Assembly (NCBI RefSeq): GCF_007896895.1
Contig: NZ_VOGW01000188.1
Coordinates: 1-44,464 of the forward strand
Direction of reading: 5' to 3'
Length of the DNA stretch: 44,464 bases
Source of the DNA: Streptomyces misionensis
GTDB taxonomy: Bacteria > Actinomycetota > Actinomycetes > Streptomycetales > Streptomycetaceae
Shown one piece after another: positions 41,304-44,464 of the stretch. Position numbers and translations under genes: made by a program. The notes beneath the pieces are model-generated. The model worked only from the letters and a program-made list of their open reading frames with translations. It searched no databases and was not told where the DNA came from. Position 1 is the stretch's first letter. Every line of letters starts with the position of its first letter.

Positions 41304-41747
41304 TCACCGCCCCACGGACACAGCGGCACGACAGTCCGGGCACAACCCCTTGAAAACAATGTCGGCGTCGTTCACGTCCCAGTCCGGGAGATCTTTTCGA
41401 GGCAGCACCGGAGCCTGGTGGGCGACATTTTCCACGCGCCCGCATTGCACACACAGCGCATGCTGGTGGCGCGGTCCCGAAATTTCGAACACGGCCGGCC
41501 AGCCGGGCCGCTCGAATTTCGTCACCAAGCCCGCTTCCAGAAAATGCCGCAGCATTTCGTAGACGGCCTGGGAAGTGAGTGTGCCCAGCCGTTCGCGCGC
41601 CGCGGCCGTCAGACCCTCGACATCGAGATGATCGCCCGACCCGAGCACGTGCAGCACCTCGAGACGCGGGCTGGTGACCCGCAGCCCTGCATCGCGGAGT
41701 TGCCGGATCGCCGTCTCGCGCCCCTGTGCCACCGCTTCGCGTGCCAT
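41304..41747 (-). CDS. Fur-family metal/peroxide-responsive repressor
   Basis: The 147-residue protein has a winged helix (LRDAGLRVTSPRLEVLHVLG and SQAVYEMLRHFLEAGLVTKF) and the Fur metal-binding part HQHALCVQCGRVENV with a second pair in GLCPDCRAA, so both structural-zinc Cys-X2-Cys pairs are present. The pattern is closest to the FurA/CatR-type peroxide or iron regulators that I recall from streptomycetes, which usually sit beside a catalase gene; none is here. Its neighbour is the DNNWP peptide, convergent. I place the start at ATG 41747 rather than the TTG 8 codons earlier. A dyad at 41761-41803 may be its own operator. Confidence 0.87.
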   Translation of the reverse strand: MAREAVAQGRETAIRQLRDAGLRVTSPRLEVLHVLGSGDHLDVEGLTAAARERLGTLTSQAVYEMLRHFLEAGLVTKFERPGWPAVFEISGPRHQHALCVQCGRVENVAHQAPVLPRKDLPDWDVNDADIVFKGLCPDCRAAVSVGR

Positions 41748-41760
41748 CTTCCCGCCATAT

Positions 41761-41803
41761 GGTGAGACCAAAAGTTTGGATGCATCGTACCTCTTGGTTC
41801 ACC
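41761..41803. promoter_or_regulatory. Dyad upstream of the fur-type gene
   Basis: GGTGAGACCAA (41761-41771) and TTGGTTCACC (41794-41803) are inverted with one mismatch and a 22-base spacer. It overlaps the likely promoter of the Fur-family gene, which suggests autoregulation. Confidence 0.4.
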
Positions 41804-41852
41804 CAGGACGCGGGGGCGACGGGGACGGTGGCCGAGAACGCCCCCGGGCGGA

Positions 41853-42905
41853 TCAGTCGAGCCAGCCGAGCCGGGCGGCCCGCACTCCCAGTTCGAAACG
41901 GCTGGACGCGCCGAGTTCCTGCATCAGCTCGGAGATCATCCGGCTCACCGTACGCAGTGAGACCCCGAGGCTGCGCGCGACCTTCTCGTCCTTCATCCCC
42001 GAGGCCAGCATGCGCAGCGCGGCCCGCTGCTGTTCGGACAGCCCGTCCCCACCCCGCGCGGGCAGCACCTGCTCACCGTAGGGCGTGGCGGTGTGCCAGC
42101 AGTGCTCGAACAGGGTCTGGTAGGAGCGCACCAGCGCGGAGCCGCGGGCGAGGATGGCGCCGGCCGAGCCGTCCTCCGGATCGACCGGCAGGAGGGCGAA
42201 CTGCTCGTCCGCGATGATCATGTTCATGGGGACGACGGGCGACAGGCGCACCTGGACACCCAGCTTCGCCTTCATCCGCAGGTGCTCCGCGTCCTCGGGG
42301 ACCGAGGTCAGACGCTGGCTGAAAATGGAACGGACCTGGACGCCCTTCTCGATCTGCCGCCGGTCCCGGTCCAGCGCCCGCTCGGGGATCTCCCGGCCGC
42401 GCGCGATGGGGTGCATGGAGGCGAGGTTGCCCTGGACGGTCACCGTGATGTCCTCCAGCACCTGCTGGATCCTGCGGTAGTCGCGCAGGATCTCGATCTC
42501 CACGCCGACCGCCTGGGCCAGGGTCTCGGTCCGCAGGAAATTGCCGGCGAGCGTCTTGAGCGTGTGATGGGCGCGGTCCGCCTGCTCCAGGTGGTTGCGC
42601 AGCCGGGTGCGCTCGCGCTCCAGCAGCCTGAGCAGGGCGATCTCGGGTGCGATGACGGTGACGACATCGGTCTCCGCCGTCTCCCCCGGCTCCGGCTCCA
42701 GGCGGCTCGCGTGCAGTTGGCCGGTCCGTACGACCAGGCCGAGGCCGATCAGTTCCTCACGACATCGCGCGAGGTCGTCCTCCGATAAGTCCATGTCGGA
42801 CGCGACCTGACGCATGCTCGACGCCCCCCGCGCGCGTAGCTGCCGGTAAAGGGTGAGAGCCAGATCAGTGGATTGCGTCCCTGCACCGCCACTGCCCTTG
42901 ATCAC
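41853..42905 (-). CDS. LuxR-family regulator with TTA codon
   Basis: The 350-residue protein ends in a LuxR helix-turn-helix (LSEQQRAALRMLASGMKDEK, then VARSLGVSLRTVSRMISELM). It begins with a winged-helix-like segment (residues 14-60; MRQVASDMDLSEDDLAR) resembling TrmB-type domains. The central about 150 residues could be a PLD-like sensor region. There is no receiver phosphorylation site. Leu 40 is encoded by TTA (42786-42788), so synthesis should depend on the bldA tRNA, as for many pathway-specific Streptomyces regulators. GTG 42905 follows AAGGGGG. As the only TTA-bearing regulator in the window, it is the best candidate activator of the adjacent cluster. Confidence 0.85.
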   Translation of the reverse strand: MIKGSGGAGTQSTDLALTLYRQLRARGASSMRQVASDMDLSEDDLARCREELIGLGLVVRTGQLHASRLEPEPGETAETDVVTVIAPEIALLRLLERERTRLRNHLEQADRAHHTLKTLAGNFLRTETLAQAVGVEIEILRDYRRIQQVLEDITVTVQGNLASMHPIARGREIPERALDRDRRQIEKGVQVRSIFSQRLTSVPEDAEHLRMKAKLGVQVRLSPVVPMNMIIADEQFALLPVDPEDGSAGAILARGSALVRSYQTLFEHCWHTATPYGEQVLPARGGDGLSEQQRAALRMLASGMKDEKVARSLGVSLRTVSRMISELMQELGASSRFELGVRAARLGWLD

Positions 42906-43004
42906 CGTGAAGTGGCCCCCTTGTGATTGTGCGAAGCTCTCCGATCACACCATGTCACAAAGGTGGCCAAGGATCTCCGATGCTGCTTAGTAATGTGACG
43001 CTCG

Positions 43005-43865
43005 TCACGAACACACCCGGCACACCAGCAGCACGCTCCGGGTCCGCTCGTCGAGCCAGTGCTGCCGCTCGTCGGCGACGCACAGGCCCGCGGCCCCCAA
43101 CTCCCGGTGCAGATCGGCCCGGTCGACGACCCATTTGTCGGTCGTCGCGAGCGCGGCGCGGCGGCGGCCCCGCTCCGACCGCTCGATGGCGTAGGTGACG
43201 TGCTCGCGCATGGCCACCGGGTCGAAGTCCTGCCGCGCCACGACCCATTCGGCGACCCCGTCGAACCGGGGCACCTCGAACGACCAGGCGCGGTGCGGCT
43301 GTTCGATCAGTCCGGCGGTGTCGTGGGCGGTGTAGTCGAAGGCGAGCGCGCCGTCCGGCTCCAGGTGCCCGGCGATCTCCCGCAGCACCCGTGGGCGGGA
43401 CCACGGCGGGACCGCGGCGATCATCGCCCCGGCCATCAGGGCGAGTCGGTAGGACCGCCGCAGGCGCAGGCGGAGCAGGTCGGCGCGGGTGGTGGTGATC
43501 CGCTCGCGCACACCGGGGCCGACGCGCCGGGCCCAGTCGAGCAGCCGGTGCAGACTGCGCCGGTCCCGGTCGACCGCCTCCACCGTGAAGCCGTGGCGCG
43601 CGAGGGGCACGGCGAGCCGGCCCGCGCCCGAGCCCAGGTCGAGCACCGGTCCGCCGGTGGCCCTGGCCAGCGCCAGATACTCCAGGATGTCCCCGCTGAA
43701 CGGGCCGAGCAGGACGTCCTGGAGCCAGACGTCCTCCGCCGTGAGCGGCGCGAGGCATTCGAGACCGGGGAGCGGGCCGGGCGGGACCGGGGAGACGGGG
43801 GCCGAGCCGGGCGCGTCGGGCGGCTGCGGCGCAACCTGGCGACGGCGGCGCCGGCTCGGCGTCAC
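43005..43865 (-). CDS. Class I SAM-dependent methyltransferase
   Basis: The conserved part starts at LPGLECLAPLTAEDVWLQDV and contains SAM motif I GPVLDLGSGAGRLAVPLARH, the acidic EAVDRDRRSLHRLL and LEPDGALAFDYTAHD. It is a small-molecule methyltransferase of ordinary layout, ending LLVCRVCS. I place the start tentatively at GTG 43865. The first about 30 residues (Arg-rich then Pro-rich) look non-native and read antisense to the remnant of an FAD oxidoreductase gene, so the true N-terminus is uncertain. The open frame continues to 44078. Substrate is unknown; it could act on a cluster product or on a peptide. Confidence 0.75.
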   Translation of the reverse strand: MTPSRRRRRQVAPQPPDAPGSAPVSPVPPGPLPGLECLAPLTAEDVWLQDVLLGPFSGDILEYLALARATGGPVLDLGSGAGRLAVPLARHGFTVEAVDRDRRSLHRLLDWARRVGPGVRERITTTRADLLRLRLRRSYRLALMAGAMIAAVPPWSRPRVLREIAGHLEPDGALAFDYTAHDTAGLIEQPHRAWSFEVPRFDGVAEWVVARQDFDPVAMREHVTYAIERSERGRRRAALATTDKWVVDRADLHRELGAAGLCVADERQHWLDERTRSVLLVCRVCS

Positions 43866-44464
43866 CGCGGCGGACGTGCCCCGGGTCGGCGGCGGCGTGG
43901 CCGTCTGGCGCGGCGGGCGCGCCCATCCCGGCGTCGGAGAGGGCACGGCCGTGCTCACCGGCGCCGGCCTGTCCGCCCGTGCCCGGCTCGATCTGGCCGC
44001 CTTCTCCGCCTGGGCCGCCCGCCGCCGCGCCGGGTTCGACGGCGACCGCCCCGAACGCGCCCCGCTGGGCGCCGCCACCGTCCGGGAGGCGGCCGCGCGC
44101 TACCACCGGGACCTGCACGACTACCTCTTCCAGCCGGTCGCCGGCTGCTTCTTCGGCTGGGACACCGCACGCTCCGCCGCCGCCCCCCTGATCAGTCTGC
44201 TGCTGGAGGCCGGGGCGCCGTCCGCCTGGCGCACCTACCGCGGCGGCATGGACCTCCTGGCCCGCCGGCTCGCCGCCGACACCGAGGTGGTGACCGGCCG
44301 CGCCGTGCGCGAGGTCGTCGACGCGGGCGGGCACGCCGTGCTGCGGTTCGACGACGGCGAGACCACCGCGCGGGCCGCGGTGCTCGCCGTACCCGCCCCG
44401 GTCGCGGCGGCCCTGCGCCCCGAAGCCCCCGCCGACGAACGGCCGTTCCTCACCGCCTGCACCT
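43831..44464 (+). pseudogene. FAD-dependent (protoporphyrinogen-oxidase-like) oxidoreductase, N-terminally truncated, runs off the window
   Basis: A plus-strand frame open from at least 43741 to the window end gives convincing protein from about 43846 on: RRLGVTAADVPRVGGGVAVW, RAHPGVGEGT, VREAAARYHRDLHDYLFQPV, CFFGWDTARSAAAPLISLLL, RTYRGGMDLLARRLAADTEV and AAVLAVPAPVAAAL. This matches the middle of flavin amine oxidase / protoporphyrinogen-oxidase-like proteins. The N-terminal FAD-binding GXGXXG part, normally the first about 90 residues, is missing. Its place is taken by the conserved body of the oppositely oriented methyltransferase gene. A deletion or rearrangement near 43830 is likely. 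The 3' end is not in the window. Confidence 0.55.

Noticed and set aside
1..44464. tRNA, rRNA, insertion sequences or attachment sites
   Set aside because: I looked for cloverleaf-type conserved segments, transposase motifs and flanking repeats and saw none that I could support.

Overview
The window is actinobacterial and almost certainly Streptomyces. GC is very high, codons end mostly in G or C, GTG starts and ATGA/GTGA overlaps are common, and the families are typical of the genus: contractile-injection-system tail genes, a DUF6153-like copper protein, CsoR-type operators, an icmF-type fused mutase and bldA-type TTA codons. All functional calls come from reading the sequence and from recalled family knowledge. 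No database search was run.

Layout. (1) 1-453 is a near-perfect 222-bp-arm palindrome at the window edge, probably an assembly fold-back. It cuts into a contractile injection system (eCIS) operon on the minus strand (to 3711): unknown component, T4-type baseplate protein, inner tube, sheath. (2) 3712-5298 holds the eCIS promoter region, a probably frameshifted gene and two small unknown genes. (3) 5372-8545 has a MerR-controlled oxidoreductase, a dead MarR gene and a tandem TetR regulator. (4) 8754-13415 is a divergent acyl-CoA dehydrogenase / fused B12 mutase (icmF) pair around an 18-bp palindrome. (5) 13469-17846 is a copper locus: multicopper oxidase, DUF6153-like protein, CopZ and a DHA2-type MFS transporter, with four CsoR-like boxes. 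(6) 18002-40589 is a probable specialised-metabolite cluster. (7) 40858-41747 has a secreted peptide with seven DNNWP repeats convergent with a Fur-family gene. (8) 41853-44464 has a LuxR-type regulator with a TTA codon, a methyltransferase and an N-terminally truncated FAD oxidoreductase.

The cluster in region 6 is the most interesting part. A strong promoter at 19182-19211 precedes a tightly packed series: MaoC-like protein, two SAM methyltransferases, an AurF-like diiron oxygenase, a seryl-tRNA-synthetase-like amino acid:carrier-protein ligase, an AcpS-type phosphopantetheinyl transferase and a free carrier protein. The whole SAM regeneration cycle follows directly (metK, adenosine kinase, metH, metF, ahcY), then a mycothiol-type DinB enzyme. 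The ligase + carrier protein + diiron oxygenase + methyltransferase set matches the logic reported for glycine-derived nitronates (enteromycin-type O-methyl nitronates or their denitrification).

The second half of the cluster holds a PIG-L deacetylase, a glutamine-dependent asparagine-synthetase-like enzyme, a PrpF-like isomerase, an SDR with altered catalytic residues, a MetRS-like enzyme that has lost KMSKS, and an MshA-like glycosyltransferase. Glycosyltransferase + PIG-L deacetylase + class I synthetase-like ligase parallels MshA/MshB/MshC of mycothiol synthesis. The MetRS-like gene and the LuxR-type regulator each carry one TTA codon, so expression is likely bldA-dependent. The product is not identifiable from sequence alone. 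An amino-acid-derived, N-oxygenated, O-methylated, possibly amidated or glycosylated small molecule is the best inference.
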